This document shows positions 1 to 13,670 of a DNA stretch of 64,000 nucleotides, one piece after another (positions within the stretch are counted from its first letter, which is position 1; each line of letters begins with the position of its first letter). A program made the position numbers and the translations under genes. The DNA is from Marisa cornuarietis (Eukaryota > Mollusca > Gastropoda > Architaenioglossa > Ampullariidae): assembly GCA_004794655.1 (NCBI GenBank), contig SMMW01000179.1, forward strand, positions 227,001-291,000. The letters run 5' to 3'. The notes beneath the pieces were generated by a model. The model ran no database searches, was not told where the DNA came from, and saw nothing but the letters and a program-made list of their open reading frames with translations.

Positions 1-1160
1 CTGCTCCACCGTTCGTGTTTCTCCTCCTGTCCCTCCCAAACATCCGGGTTGCTAGTGCCTGGCGCTTCCTGTGGTTAACTCGGCGATTCAAAAGTCAACC
101 GGCGTTCCTTCGACAGCCCTCGTTATCCCCTAACCAGCAGATAGCCAGTCATTGTCCAACGGGATGACAAATACCCGCATATGTCATACACGGAGCAGCG
201 TAGTGACAAATGCCACACAAATTTATGCAAAGAAAAGCGAAATTAGAAATGTCACATTGTCATGCAAAGAATAACCTAAAGAGAAACTACTACAAAGCGC
301 TGCTAGCCGCAAGAAAAGATTACATTGATTACCGATCACTGACAGTGAGTATAAGGGGCGCGGCGACATGGTAAGCGATCACCTATACATGTACCTTATA
401 ACGAGATGAGCAAATGATCGAATCCTTAAAAAATGTTTTTAATCAGTGATGACCTTTATGTTTAGCAGGACAGTCGCTGTGGCCAAAATTTGAAAAAAAG
501 AAAAGACAAGCGCACTACGTGACCCAGACGGAATCACGAGTCCGTGGCCTTGTCCAGCTGTGATCACCCTGACTTAACTAGCTGTAACGAACATGACAAA
601 TGGTCGTCTGCTGCAAAGGTCAAACGATCGTTCTGTCTCTACTCTCACACCCCCACCCCTGTCTACCCCACCGTCCACCGTCTCGCGCCAGCCCACCCTC
701 CAGTGGCCAGCCAAGCGTGTCCGATTTCGGCGCTGGCGAGCGCCGGACCCTGGCGAGAGGGAGAGTGTGTCGCGCGGCGGGCGTGCTAATGCGATTACCG
801 TGGGGTCGTTGAGCCTGCCGCTGATGGAGCTGTTGCCGCCGGCGACGTGCGCAGCACCTCTGCGGCGCGGAGCGGACCCGCGCGACAAAGACGGATTGTC
901 GTCCGACAAAAGATGGGAGGCGCTTGCTGCACCCCGATTTCCATCGCCTACCTGCGCACGTCGTAGGGGTATCGGGGTAAGAGGCTGGGTACAAAGAGAG
1001 AGAGAGAAAGAGTGAGCGGCGGTCACGCTTCATTGGCACGCGACGGCAGTGCACGATGGTGACAGCGGGAGTTCAGCCTCTGTGTGCGTGACATACCAAC
1101 GTCGCGCCTTGCAGTCTACGGCGTGACGCACCAGGAACACTTCATGTCCCGGTAGTGTGA
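1..1160. other. unassigned sequence with a GC/CpG-rich core (about 540-1060)
   Basis: The core is rich in CpG and has few stop codons in any frame, so long open segments overlap on both strands and none is convincing. It may be a promoter CpG-rich region or first exon of an unseen gene. Confidence 0.35.
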
Positions 1161-1175
1161 CGTATCATGATTGCA

Positions 1176-1176
<1 letters not shown>

Positions 1177-1219
<43 letters not shown>
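1177..1219. repeat. (CA)n microsatellite
   Basis: About 21 uninterrupted CA dinucleotides. Confidence 0.98.
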
Positions 1220-1222
<3 letters not shown>

Positions 1223-2574
1223 ACCCCAACACCACCACCACCACATACACACTGACATCTCGAGTTGTATTGTCAAAAAAATATGGGATATTCAAAAGTA
1301 GTATCCTATCAAACTAAAATATCAAAGTCATTAAACTTACTGATGACTGAGTAAATGCGTTATTAGTTTTATTTAAATTTACATTTGAGCATTGTAATTT
1401 GTAATTGAATCTAATTTAAAATTATATTTCAGAAAAGTATTCCGTTCCTTTTTTAAAAAAGTAAGCTTAGGCTTATTGAATTCACATAATTTTTCTTTTA
1501 TAGGTAACTGGGTAAATTACCTACTTTAAACACTCTCTAAATGTAGACAAACTGTAATATCAACAGTGTAAGAAAGAACTCGGAACTGAGTCCGGTAAAG
1601 AAATTTTCCGTGGTCAAAGTTTACTTCTCTATTGCTTTTGGGACGAATTCCATCTGTGTTCTAGGTGCAAATTGTCACTGGCAGAGCTGGAACCAACATC
1701 CACGTACCCGACCACAGCGACACAAAAGCCCTCCACCCACCGCCGCAAAAAAAAAAAATAATAATAATAATCCCACGAAAGCAAAACGCGAGAAGGCCTC
1801 GATGGGTTAAATATCCCGAAATACTATAGATATGAAAACATGGAAAATATTTTAGTCCATGAATCCAGTTGTCAAGGCTTTGTGAATCGCGACCTACGCT
1901 GAGTGTTGGCGCCCACGTTTTGTGTGGGGAAGACCCTTCTGGCCCGAATCTTGACGGAACTCAAACAGTCGGAGACACCAGAGATCAGAGGCCCACAAGT
2001 CGTCAGGGAGCCCCACTCCGCCCAGCTCTTAGCCGTCGTGCATCGGGATGATGTGCTGGGAACGGATCTCTTGTTTTTCTTTCATTAAACTGTTCCCTCT
2101 GCACTGGACGAGCTCAGCTGGAGGTGGGGCCGACACAAAACACCCCGAAAGCCAGGCCGGCGTCGAGCCGGCTCGAGCAGACGACACCTACTGGGTTACG
2201 GCCCTCGGCGTGCGCCCGGCAGCTCGTGCGTGTATTTATCCTCGGCGTACGGATCATGAATATTGAAGATAACCGCTTTTTCGCGCCCCATTACCCCGGG
2301 AGCAGCGAAGCGCTTGTTCGTTGCCCTGTCGCTGCTTTTGTCGCCAGCTTGGCGACATGTCACCATTACCCTCCCCCCCTCACTCTTTCTTCCTATCCCC
2401 CATCCCTCATCTTACGACAACTGTGGTCCTTTCCTTGGCTCCTGAACTTTCCGTCAACGATCAACACAATTTGTATCAAAAGTAGACAAAACCTCTGCTC
2501 TGTCAGGTCCTCGGAGAACTCTTCAGTTACTTTTACAGGGTCTGTGACAGTCGACTGTAACATTCTAAGAGACC

Positions 2575-2578
<4 letters not shown>
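1220..2578. other. unassigned, AT-rich then GC-rich
   Basis: AT-rich to about 1860, then GC-rich to about 2400. Short open segments in several frames, none recognisable. Confidence 0.4.
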
Positions 2579-2616
<38 letters not shown>

Positions 2617-2627
2617 GCGCGCGCGCG
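2579..2627. repeat. (AC)n(GC)n compound microsatellite
   Basis: AC run passing directly into GC dinucleotides. Confidence 0.98.
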
Positions 2628-3554
2628 ATACGGCTGTTGACATAAACTCGAAGTTTGTGTCAGACATTTTTATGATCAATTCCCATGACCGACTGACAAT
2701 ACCAAATGGCGACGACTTTTAAGACAGGAGTGTCCTAGTCTTTTCATCCCTCACCTCCCCCACCACCCCCACCCCCCAAAAAATACTGGGGGTAGGGGGA
2801 AATCAAAACAAGGAGAAAAAAGGAAATAAAAAATCCACTGTTTGTCATCTTTACTTACGCTGTCAAAATTACTTCGTATGGTGACTGCACTGACTTTCAA
2901 AGAGCCAAAGCTAGTTTACGATCAAATGGTCACAGATATAAGACTGGAGAGTACTAGCGAATTTGTGACTGATTCCGTCATTGAGACGTTAATTTTTCAT
3001 GCAAGAGTGTAGCTTACGAATTGCGCTCTCTCCCACACACACGCACTAACAAACATCGCGTTCCTTGTTATCAGTATCTGAAGTTTTAAATCAGTGGAGA
3101 AAGGATATGGCCGAAGGGAGGCTACCTTCTGCAACTGAAAAACGTGACCGTCAGAATTGTGCCCCATGGTTTTGCAATGCAAGGGACGATACCTAATTTT
3201 TAAAAAGTCAATGACTGAATTACTTCCCCTAGAAACGCAAAGTGTGAGTTTGTGACGTAATTTGATATAACGTTGACTAATAATTTCTTTCAGGTTTTTC
3301 TCCTAGCCAGACGCTTCAGCATGGTCGTTTTTTGTGCGATACTTTTACTGATTTACAATTATCACAAACGTTTTTTTTCAAAAGATCAACGTATATGATA
3401 TGAATATCTTCACATATAGCTACCATGTATGGCTTTCGTTGCCCCACGTACAATGAGCCACACGAAATCAATGTGTGCAATTTACTACCGAAATTTCTCG
3501 CCTCTCTCCACCAAACACAATGGGAAGTGAGGGGCACCAGTGCTTAATAGCAAT
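2628..3554. other. unassigned AT-rich sequence
   Basis: A C/A-rich tract lies near 2750-2830. No gene seen. Confidence 0.5.
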
Positions 3555-4080
3555 AGACGTATGATTTATATAAATGATATAGCGCATAATCACGCACACA
3601 GAAGCATGCTACCAGCGTAGGGTACAAGACATGAACATAATGTCATAATAGGAAGCACGGATGGAGAAACAACTATGCAGACAAAATAATAAAAGACAAA
3701 CATAGAAGACACAAGAGGAATCAGAGAACAAACAATAAAGATGGAGAGTGTCATAAATCTGTACACCAAGTCACCAAGAGCTAGCAGGCAGACTAGTCAA
3801 TTGACTAAAATCACAACTATTGACAACTATGTTGACTGGTATAAACAGTAATGCTCGTGGAACAGATGTGTTTTCAGTGGTTTTTTTTTTAATGATTCGA
3901 TGGTGGGTAGATGGCAGATATGGTAAGGAAGAAAGTTCCACTGTTTTCGCAGCACAGTAGCTAAAAATTTGATTACCAATGTGGTTTTTCTGGTGACAGG
4001 GATACAGGGCGTACGGTCATCAGATGAACAGCAGAGTAGTCTGGCTGGGATGTACTATCTTGTAAATAGTATGATAGTAA
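3555..4080 (-). mobile_element. interspersed repeat with an L2-like tail
   Basis: On the minus strand it ends gcgctatatcatttatataaat, the hallmark tail of L2-type LINEs and the SINEs that borrow it. The body (gtgttttcagtgg...aagttccactg) resembles widespread L2-associated repeats. Boundaries are approximate. Confidence 0.45.
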
Positions 4081-4787
4081 TGGCATCACTAGCCATTACA
4101 AAAATAGGGAAGCTGGAGCCTTGATGTCCCATCATCTCCTTCCAATACCCTTATTCTAATCTTAAACCTCACCCTAAATCTAAACACTAACCCTACCCTT
4201 AACCACTTCCTAAATACATAATTCCTTTAAAACTGAAGTAACTATCTGGTCAGCTCCTGTTAGGCTACCCCATCTCCCTCATTCTGTCCTGAGTGGTTCT
4301 TTATTGTTTTTGTGCCTAGTAGGGTTCACAGGTATCAGGGCTGATGCCAAGCAAGGACCTTAAGGTACATTTAACACAATTTTAAGAACCTAAAGGGTAG
4401 TATTAACACCTTGATGCTTCATCTGTGCTAAGTACTGTCAGAGGTTGCTTGACTGCTCATTTGTTGGTGCAAACATGAACAACGAAGGTGGATTTAAACA
4501 GACATACAAAAATGGATTTGCGGTAATAATTTCTCAATTTGAGAATTTGTAAGGACCATATAGCAGATATAAGAACCTGTAAGGACTGGAAAAGACCCTA
4601 TGAAGATAATTTCAAGCACAATATTTAATTATTGCAATACCACAGTGGTGTTGACAAGTAACACAATGTAACAGTTTAACACACATTCTGCACATGTACA
4701 TGCAAATTCATGAGAGACAAGAGGGGAAAAAAGTCTCCCAGACACCCACTATTAAATAAATGAGATGCAGATTTCATAAAAGAAATG

Positions 4788-4793
4788 TTTATT
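4788..4793 (-). terminator. candidate poly(A) signal on the minus strand
   Basis: TTTATT on the plus strand (minus AATAAA) at the left end of a long A/C-rich tract. It could end a minus-strand transcript. Confidence 0.25.
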
Positions 4794-7668
4794 ATCTTGC
4801 AACTTCATTTCGGCGACTTGAACAATATCATTTTTATGAGTGACCTGTTACTGCAATGGTAAGCCGAACTGTAAATCACATTCCTACAGTGTTAGTGCAC
4901 ATGGTGGCAACTCACACAGGCTGCGTTATACTGTTAGTATGTTCTAAGTCAGATGGCACACATAGCTTTTACCTACTAACTCACACCTGCACATTCTAAG
5001 CCAAAGCTCAGAAAGACGGAGATTTCTGGGCTTCAGCTTTGAAGGCGGCACAAGAACTGACAAAATTACAATCTTTCTGGCTTGTGCACAGGATCAAATA
5101 TTTTTAAGCTCCAACTATATTCATGCATCTTGTCAAACTTTGATACCATCAAGGTAATAATAGCCAGCAAGAAAAAAACAGAGAAGAAGAAATGGAGGAG
5201 GTGCACAAATAAGCTAGGTGTTTTTGTTTTTTGGTTGTTGTTACTTTATGATGCTTACCAGGGGCAAATTAAAGATATTTCTCAAACCTCCTAGGCTACT
5301 TTCCTGATGCAAATATTTATTAAAGCTAAAGGATGTCATGAGCTTCTAAGCATGGTGAATGTACAAAAACTACTGGCTCCAAAGGTGCTGACCATTGTGG
5401 TTCAAATCCTCAGCACACAAGGAAGAGAGCTTACAGAACATTATACTGTCATACAGTTCATTCGTAGATACAGTCAGCAGGATTCATAGACACTTCACTC
5501 CAGGAAACGGACTGCATATAGACAAGCATACCTTCATATAAAGTTCATACTAGACATACAAAGCCAGAATATAGAACACCACAAAATCCTGTACAGATCA
5601 GTTCTTAATATACAGAGTTAGCACAGAGAGCAGCATGCATACATTAACAGTTTAACACACACTGCTAGCATAAAGAACAGCATACATTCATAAACAGGTC
5701 AGTTCTGGACAACAAGGAAAGGATATATAACATCTGCTTAACTGGTCTTCAAGTGTTCAGTATTCTAACATGCAATGAGCAACATTGTCCGCTTCCGGCC
5801 TTCACATTCAGTTTTCAGTAGAATTTCAGATTATTTTTCTGTTCACAGCAAGTGACTGATCCTACCAAATATAGTGCAGCACTCACTATCATCACCACTT
5901 TCTTTCAATCACAAGAAATACATCATATAGATTATTGCTTCATGTTTTCAGCTCTCAACTAAATGTTCAAAGTATTCTGTCTTTGAGGATGTTAACATTC
6001 AGCAGTAAACTCTTAAAATTTCAATGTAAAAGAGCTACTTAGGTTAATGCAAATCACAAAAATAAACAGAGATCATTTTTGTCCATTGCACACCATCCAT
6101 CTCAATGCTAGAAAGCATGATGAATTCACCTATGACAGTTGTGAGGCTAAATTCCTGGACTCAAATGGAAAAAAAAAACCCCAAAACTACCACATAACAG
6201 CTATAATGTCTGATACAAATCTTTGTAGACTGGTAAAATCTCAGTGCAAATCATACTTTGGTATTCGATATCTGAACCAAAGTGTAATACCTCCCCGCCA
6301 TTTCTTTAGTAGCATTGTATACTTTGCTTCTGTTATGATTTAATCTTTAATACAGTTCTTTAGTGTTCCACATAACAAACATAAGTAAGACTGTATGATC
6401 AAAATTATTTCAATTTCTTCTTTTCATTAGTCTGTTTAGGAACAAGTGAATGTTTACAACAAAGTAGATTTCATTACAAAAAACGGATGTTTTTCACAGA
6501 AGTGTTCAGTACACAATAAAAAAAATAGACAGCATAGTGACTTTAGCTCTTTTAAGTATATACTAATAGCCACAAACTTTAAATATTGTTCTTGTAACAT
6601 TGCTAGGCCACGAGTGATGGTATATATAATGGAAATGTGACTGGGCCCATTGAGAGTTACTTCCCTTATGCCACATCTACTCTAAACACTTTCTCTCACC
6701 TCAGCTCCTGGCCTACAATGTCTAGTCTCAAATGCTTGGTATAACATTATCTGCTGAATAAATCATAAAAAGTGCATTAAAAATGTATCAAAATCTTGCA
6801 TCTAGTACATATTCTACAGCTTAAGTCCACATCAAAATGTATGCAAAACAAAATTATTGCAGATTTTAAAAATAATGGTTACTGCAAAAGTCTCATTGCC
6901 ATGTACAAAACTTGTGCAGAACATGGATGGAAAAGACAAAGCCACACCCACTCCTTCAGCAATCTTTTAATTTAATGTGTCTGATAAATCAGGGGTCACA
7001 ATATAGCAGGACAATGTCCAAGCCCAGGGCTTAAAAAAAAGTATGATGCCAACAGTAAACAGTTTAGTTGTTGCATTCTTTCTGTTCTCCTCAAGGAAAA
7101 CCTGGCGTCACCAGATTTTTCTCTCACATTTTTTTTTACCAGGGATGTAGTTTGTGCATAGTCCCAGACTTGCCCATTGTCCCACTGCATAAATTTGACT
7201 CCTGGTACTCTATATACACTGGGTACAGGGTGACTTTTGGATCCAGCATTTCTACCTTCAGGAACGAAAACCTTGAGTTTTCATGGTTTTTCTGTACATC
7301 AAAAATCAACTCAAAAGATACAAACACTTATCTACAGCAATTATTTTTCTATAAGATTTTTTTTTTAAATCTACGTGGACAAGTCTAACGATATTACCTG
7401 ATACCTCAAATTCTGATATCTGTAAACCTTAGGACACAAGAAAACAAGAAACTGCAGCAAGAAACAAAAGGGCTCTCTCTTTCTCTCACTCACACGCACA
7501 CACATTATAGCCAGCCTGCAATATATTTACCTAGTACCTTGTACACAGTTTATTGCCACCATCAAGGCTTCTTATTTATGCTGGGTATGAGGCTCTTTAC
7601 TCACCTTTACTCAGCCACGACTGTCACTTGTTTCTGGTAACAATTGCGTAGTCACTACACCTGGGATA

Positions 7669-7701
<33 letters not shown>

Positions 7702-10700
7702 TGGGTGGGCAGCTAGAAAACAAACACCACTGCTCTGAATTTAAAAATGTATGCATTTATCACCTACTTTCAATGCTGAAAATTTAATGTCATTTCATAA
7801 TCAAAGGACTCCTCCCCCATTCCCCAAAAGCCCCTTAAAAAAGCAAGCAAACAAACAAACCCTTCTGTATTATTTTCTTGCCACACTCTTGACAAAAACT
7901 TCAAGGTCTTTGATCCTTCATGGTGGGATGCAAGGGAAAGAGCATACCAAAAGCATTTACAAACACATCAAATTCTTCTGTAAAACTGACATGTAAGTGG
8001 TGTGTAAAATTATACAAATACATGGCTCCATTTTCAGTGTCAACATCGTATCAAGTGTACCCCCCAAAAAATACTGGCAAAACAAAACAAAACCAAAAAA
8101 TGCATACAAAGAAAGAACAGTTTTGAGTCAACTATCTTCCACCCGCCTTGCTTGTCACATGCACGTTGCAAACAGTGTAACTGGGTCACTACTAGGCAAG
8201 ATACTGAAAGCATAATAAATTATATTTTCTGATTATACAGTGCTGCTCTGTACAGTTTCCTGCACATAGAAGGCATCATTATTGTAATGAATGTAGTAAA
8301 AATAAAAATACAAACGATTCCTTCAGTAATATCAAAGGTACAGAGGAGGGTACAAAACACCTCAGACTGCAGGGAAAGCCAGAAAAACAAACAAACAATT
8401 CATGTTGCAAAAGTAGCAGAGTATGAAATATTACAGCCACCAATGAAGTCATCAGATTTGAACAATACGATTTGTGAGTCAGAAAAAAAGAAACTGTTCT
8501 ATCTTCTCCTTACAGAAGTAGAAAGTCCTCTTTAAAAGTTTCTGGCTTGTGTTGTTCATACTGCAAGTGTACTAATGGAATACCTTCGCACTGGGGCACC
8601 TCTTGGTTATGTGCTCCATGTTGCTGCATTACCATCTAGCAACAAAAACTGTCATGCAACCAGAGCTAGATAATCTATTACTGAATGTATTCAACTTCCA
8701 GATTTGAGAATGCTCTTCTGGTTAGTCAAGCATATGACACGGTCACTGTTTGCCCATGATAAGATTTTGTACAACTGAGCAATGAGTGAAAACACAGAAA
8801 GAAAAGAAATTCACACAAGGTACATAGATTAAAAGGCCTGAGATCATGTTCCATGAAATGAGAAAATAACTGAGACCAAGGATTTTACATGCAGCCAGCC
8901 ATACTATGTGAGGCCCAAGCTTTCTGCATCTCCCTCTTTCTTTAATTGTTGTGGTTGCCATGGCGTTCATACATGCTGCTGTAAGACACAACATGCTGAG
9001 GTAGGCATGAAAAAATCCCCTGGCTCAGAGGCTGGTCAATACACATCTGCCATGGCAACAACATGCCAAAGCAACATGAGACTGAGGCTCTCCTATAACA
9101 CACCAGGTAATTTATAGTCTTTCAGTTATATCATTAACAATATTTTATTTTGTCGACAGGGATAAATGGATGCGTTCTTAAACTTCAACGGTAAGTCATT
9201 TTGTGACTGTCATCATTTTAGGTATTATAACTGGTTGTCCCCATACATTTTCAATTTCATTCTCCATTTTTGTTTAAGAAAAAGTCAAGGAAAATACTAT
9301 GTAAACTAGTTATGGACTACCCATAAAACAACTGAAGAAACAAGATCAAAAAGGCTGCAACACCCACTCCTCACATTCAGAGAAATATGATCTTCAACAA
9401 GTGTAAAAACTACAAAACTGACCCCCCACATCCACAAAAACAAACTAGTAGAATAATGATCTCCAGCTACTCTCAAGGCTTGTAGACGAAGGCATCAGAT
9501 GATGGCACAATTTTTCTGAAGGTAAAAAAATAGTATACAAAAGTGCTACTGATCTTGTGCCAAAACAGACAAAATACTCCACTAAGAGAAAGAACATTTG
9601 CTTCAATTATTCATGACTAAACTAAAATCAAAATAGCGACATTTTTTGCATTTTCTGATAGGTAACACAATGAATTCAACATTTTTAAGAAAACAGACTT
9701 TTTAAAAAGAATTATATGGCGATTTTAACTTGTTCAAAAAACAGAAAAAGATGCCAGCACTTTATGGTAAATGGACATAAAAGCATTTCAAGACGCAATG
9801 ATTCTAATGCATTCAAGAAAACATGCAAGGAAAGTATGGCGGTGACACTGATACTTTTTTACAAAGTTCAAATCATTCCTATTTTCATTTACATCCAACA
9901 TTATTCACAATCTACATCTGGAAGTCCTCTCATCTCACATCTGCTGAATTAGCAATTCACTGTTTCCCACTTGATGGCTCTCTTTCCCCGGCCTTGCACA
10001 CAACAAAGCTTGCACAAAATTGTTTGCAGAAATAATTTAGCCATTATAAACTGATTTTCAAGCTTCCAAATTTCAAACAAAAGTGAAAAGTGTCAAATGA
10101 CACTTAAATAAAACCCTTCAAGCTGCCATGGTACAAATTATAGTACCTAGCTTACTTCAGTATCTTTTATCTGCCTTGCCACTACCTCCAGTCTCTACTA
10201 TGACTGGAATGGGGATATTCAACAAACTCAGTGAACAAATGCCCTTTCACGTTGCTATTCATTCCAATACTTTAAATGTACTTTGCATATTTAAAGCACA
10301 CTTAAACATTAAACATCTGTAGCTGCTAACATTGATGTACAATGACCAAATAAATAGAGAAACAAGTTATGCTCATTACAAGCCATCGGGCAAACTCTGT
10401 TGTGAGAAGTCTGCAGGAAATGTGTTTGGTGAAGCAGAGCTAGCTAACAGGACTACAGCAAAGGGGTTGCTTAGGGTTTGGGAACAAACCTCATCTTCTC
10501 TTATCTGACATGAGAACAAAGAGAGCAGGGCCTTAGCATGCAGCCTCTCTCACCTGGTCAGTGCAGCAAATTCTCACCTGGTCAGTTATACACACGCCTC
10601 ATACAAGAAAGGACTTTTCCACCCATCACAGCAAATAACTGCATGTCAACAATAAGACAACACAAACAACAGCAGGCTTTGGTATACGTGCAATCCATGA

Positions 10701-12049
10701 AAATAGGAATTTCCTTATCTTCAAACCATGTCACCCAAGTTTTGTCAGTAGTACAGACATACAAATACACATTGTACAGCCTGAAATTTTTTTTGATTTT
10801 TCTTTCAGGCAGGCAAGCCACAAATTCTTCGCATCACCTGTACGGTATTTAAGCACCAAAATGTAAATATATATGTATAAGGTATGTATACATGCACATG
10901 CAGTACCGCATGAAAACGTGAGTTCTTGTGCACCCACCCCCACCCTCCCACAAACAGACACATTCTCATAGAAATATTCAAGTAATCAATCATACAAATA
11001 TGCGTAAATATGAAAACAGATAAAAGTGAGAGAAAAACACTATAGTCTATGCCAGTGATCTTATTTTTTGACATTGTTAATACATTTTATTACATTTTTT
11101 TTACTAAATAATTTTCTGTTTTACTGGATCTTCAAATAGGTACAGCTGTTACATGAATTATCTTGATCCAAAAAAGAAATGGACACACATTGGTAACTGC
11201 AAGCCAAATTCTCAGGTAAATTTTTGAACTCACAGCGAAATGAAGCCTTTTACTGACCACTTTCCGCCCATAAATTCCCACATTATTTCAGACACTCCAG
11301 AAACACAGCACTTATAAAAAAGGACTCTCTATAGATTAATGACCAATACGAGAGGCTAAAAATAAACCTGGGTATCTAACATGACCCTTTGAACACACAC
11401 ACACATATTCTGTTAGTGTTCTTCTCCACTTGGAAGTATATTTAAAAGAACCACCCTTTACCCACCACAAAATGCCTCTCATTCTGCATGTTGTTGTCAC
11501 CTCAGAAGCCAGCTATCTCCACAAACCCCATCCCTCCCAACAACTGGCAATCATACTGTCCAACACCATTCCATGGTGCAGACTAGGAGACATTCTGCAT
11601 GCTTCAGGAAGAAACAAAGAGGTCACATCAAGGCTTGAAGGCTGAGATCTTGGTGCGATGTCAAAGGTCACAATATCCAAGTAGAAAGCTGAAGACAAAA
11701 TAACTTAATAGACAGCAGGGATGTCATCTCTCTCTCTCTCTCCTGTTTCTAACACAGTGAAGGTGGATTACACTTTTTCCTTAAATAGCAGATATAATGA
11801 TGCTGGATATATATATATATAGCAGCACATTATTAGGAAGAAAAATAAGAAGAAATTGTCATCATCTACTGCCAATACACAATGTGAGTGGTTCTGCAGG
11901 ATCACACTTGACACACAAGCATGACCACTGCAGTGATCATCAAGTCAGCTGACCCAGCAGTAATTGATGACGACGATGCTGATAATAGGTTTTAGACTTG
12001 CTTTTCCAGTGTAATTCCCATAGCTTCTCCACATCTCCAGAGTTCTGAA
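4794..12049 (-). other. long gene-free tract, possible minus-strand 3' UTR
   Basis: By eye persistently A/C-rich on the plus strand. Contains a GT microsatellite (7671-7700) and only short, unprotein-like open segments. The strand bias resembles the 3' flank of the GCKIII gene. Inference only. Confidence 0.3.
7671..7700. repeat. (TG)n microsatellite
   Basis: Fifteen TG dinucleotides. Confidence 0.98.
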
Positions 12050-12397
12050 AATATACAGAGAACATATACAGAGATAATATACAGAGAAAATATACAGAGA
12101 ACATATACAGAGATAATATACAGAGAAAATATACAGAGAACCTATACAGAGTTAATATACAGAGAAAATATACAGAGAACCTATACCGAGACAATATACA
12201 GAGAAAATATACAGAGAACCTATACAGAGACAATATACAGAGAAAATATACAGAGAACCTATACAGAGACAATATACAGAGAAAATATACAAAGAACCTA
12301 TACAGAGACAATATACAGAGAAAATATACAGAGACAATATACAGAGAAAATATACAGAGAAAATAAAAGTATCCAGAGAAAGTATACAGATAAAATA
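12050..12397. repeat. 13-bp minisatellite with 39-bp higher-order period
   Basis: Monomers such as ATATACAGAGAAC, CTATACAGAGACA and ATATACAGAGAAA recur in a fixed three-monomer order. Because 39 is a multiple of three, the array is open on the minus strand in more than one frame. Those frames are not genes. Confidence 0.95.
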
Positions 12398-12646
12398 TGG
12401 GTCAACATATCATGACATCAATCAATAATTTGAGACTTTATAAAAGCACATAATGACGACCAAAACAAAACGTCTGCAATCACTGAATCATTCTACTCAG
12501 AATTTTAACGAGGCACTGAACTTGGACATTGTGCATTTGATCCTGTCAAGACTATCACTGTAGTCAGATTTAGCTGCAGTTTGATCTGGTCTCTGCATAA
12601 ATATATCTAGGCTAAACAAGAACTTCCCACATTCTAGCCAGTGCTG

Positions 12647-13000
12647 CTAAAATTGGAAGCCTTGGTCAAACAACTCTGCTGCCACAGCTAGGTACACAGA
12701 CATGATAATGACATCTTTATGACCCTCACAGCACTTCCTCTCTAGGATCCTCCTCATCTCAGTAACCTTGTGACCTTTCACAGAGGGGAGGGGGAGGAAA
12801 CCTGCGGGGTGGGAACTGACAGAATGACAAGGATCTATGCAACTGAGAGCGTGTGTGTGTGCACGCCTGTGTGTGTGTGTACCATGGACTACCACTTTTG
12901 AATCATGACTGTCACTAAGGACAATCTGATGATGCCATAACTTGAGAATGTCCTTCCTCGCTATAGTAAACTCAGCTATGACTGGAAACTGGGCGGGCAT
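12647..13000 (-). other. unrecognised 117-codon open frame, possible terminal exon
   Basis: The end of this frame, from about 12780, reads VTEMRRILERKCCEGHKDVI and ends in ELFDQGFQF and a stop. It follows a strong pyrimidine tract and AG (cctccccctcccctctgtgaaag) on the minus strand. The middle of the frame is a CA-type simple repeat (HTHRRAHTH), so the whole frame is not one protein. No family recognised; chance is quite possible. Confidence 0.2.
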
Positions 13001-13670
13001 CGTGAAGCTTTCCTGCTCAGGTTATCTGGGTTTATCCACACAGACCCTGACATGATCCCAAACATTTATATCTACATCATCACTGTTTTGGTCTACATTT
13101 CCAGACGTGTTTGCGCTTGCGAAGATCAGATTTCTGCATGCATCACTGCTTCAAATGTCTGCTGGTGTCTGTGTCCATCTGGGCCGGTTTAAGTGCACAC
13201 ACGTATGTGTGTGTGTGTGTTAAGGAGTGTCAGAGAGTGGAAACAGGAAACGACAGCGAGAGAGTGTGAAGAGAAATACTGTATGGTGACGGCTTTCTGT
13301 GCGTTTTGTATGGTTTCATGTCTGATGGTCACACACACATTCTGGGGATTCCCCATGATTCAGCTGTGTTCAACGTCCTTGCCGCACAAAGTGGGTCTTG
13401 GGACTGCCTGACTCCAACCCTGGCAACCACACATACTAAACAATCTTCCTGGTTGGAGGAAAGTACCTGGATCATAAGTCACCCTAAGCAACTGTCGTCT
13501 GCAGGTGACGGTGGATGGGAACAAATCTCAGGGAAGCTCGATTACCCCTCTGTCCATCCCTTCATCTCTCTGATGACGCACCACTTAGTGGGTAATTTTT
13601 CAGGCTAATCTGCAGCAGACATCCATCATCGATTTGTGCTCCACTCCTCTGGCAAACAGGTTTACCGCCA
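13001..13670. other. unassigned sequence
   Basis: Contains a short GT run near 13206. Open segments on the plus strand are unrecognisable. Confidence 0.5.

Noticed and set aside
593..1015. 140-codon plus-strand frame
   Set aside because: Overlaps equally long frames in other phases and strands; low-complexity Arg/Ser/Pro content from GC-rich DNA.
4140..4210. Telomere-like CCCTAA variants
   Set aside because: Irregular and short; not a telomeric array.
11940..12337. 123- and 61-codon minus frames of aromatic-rich repeats
   Set aside because: Direct translation of the 13/39-bp minisatellite.
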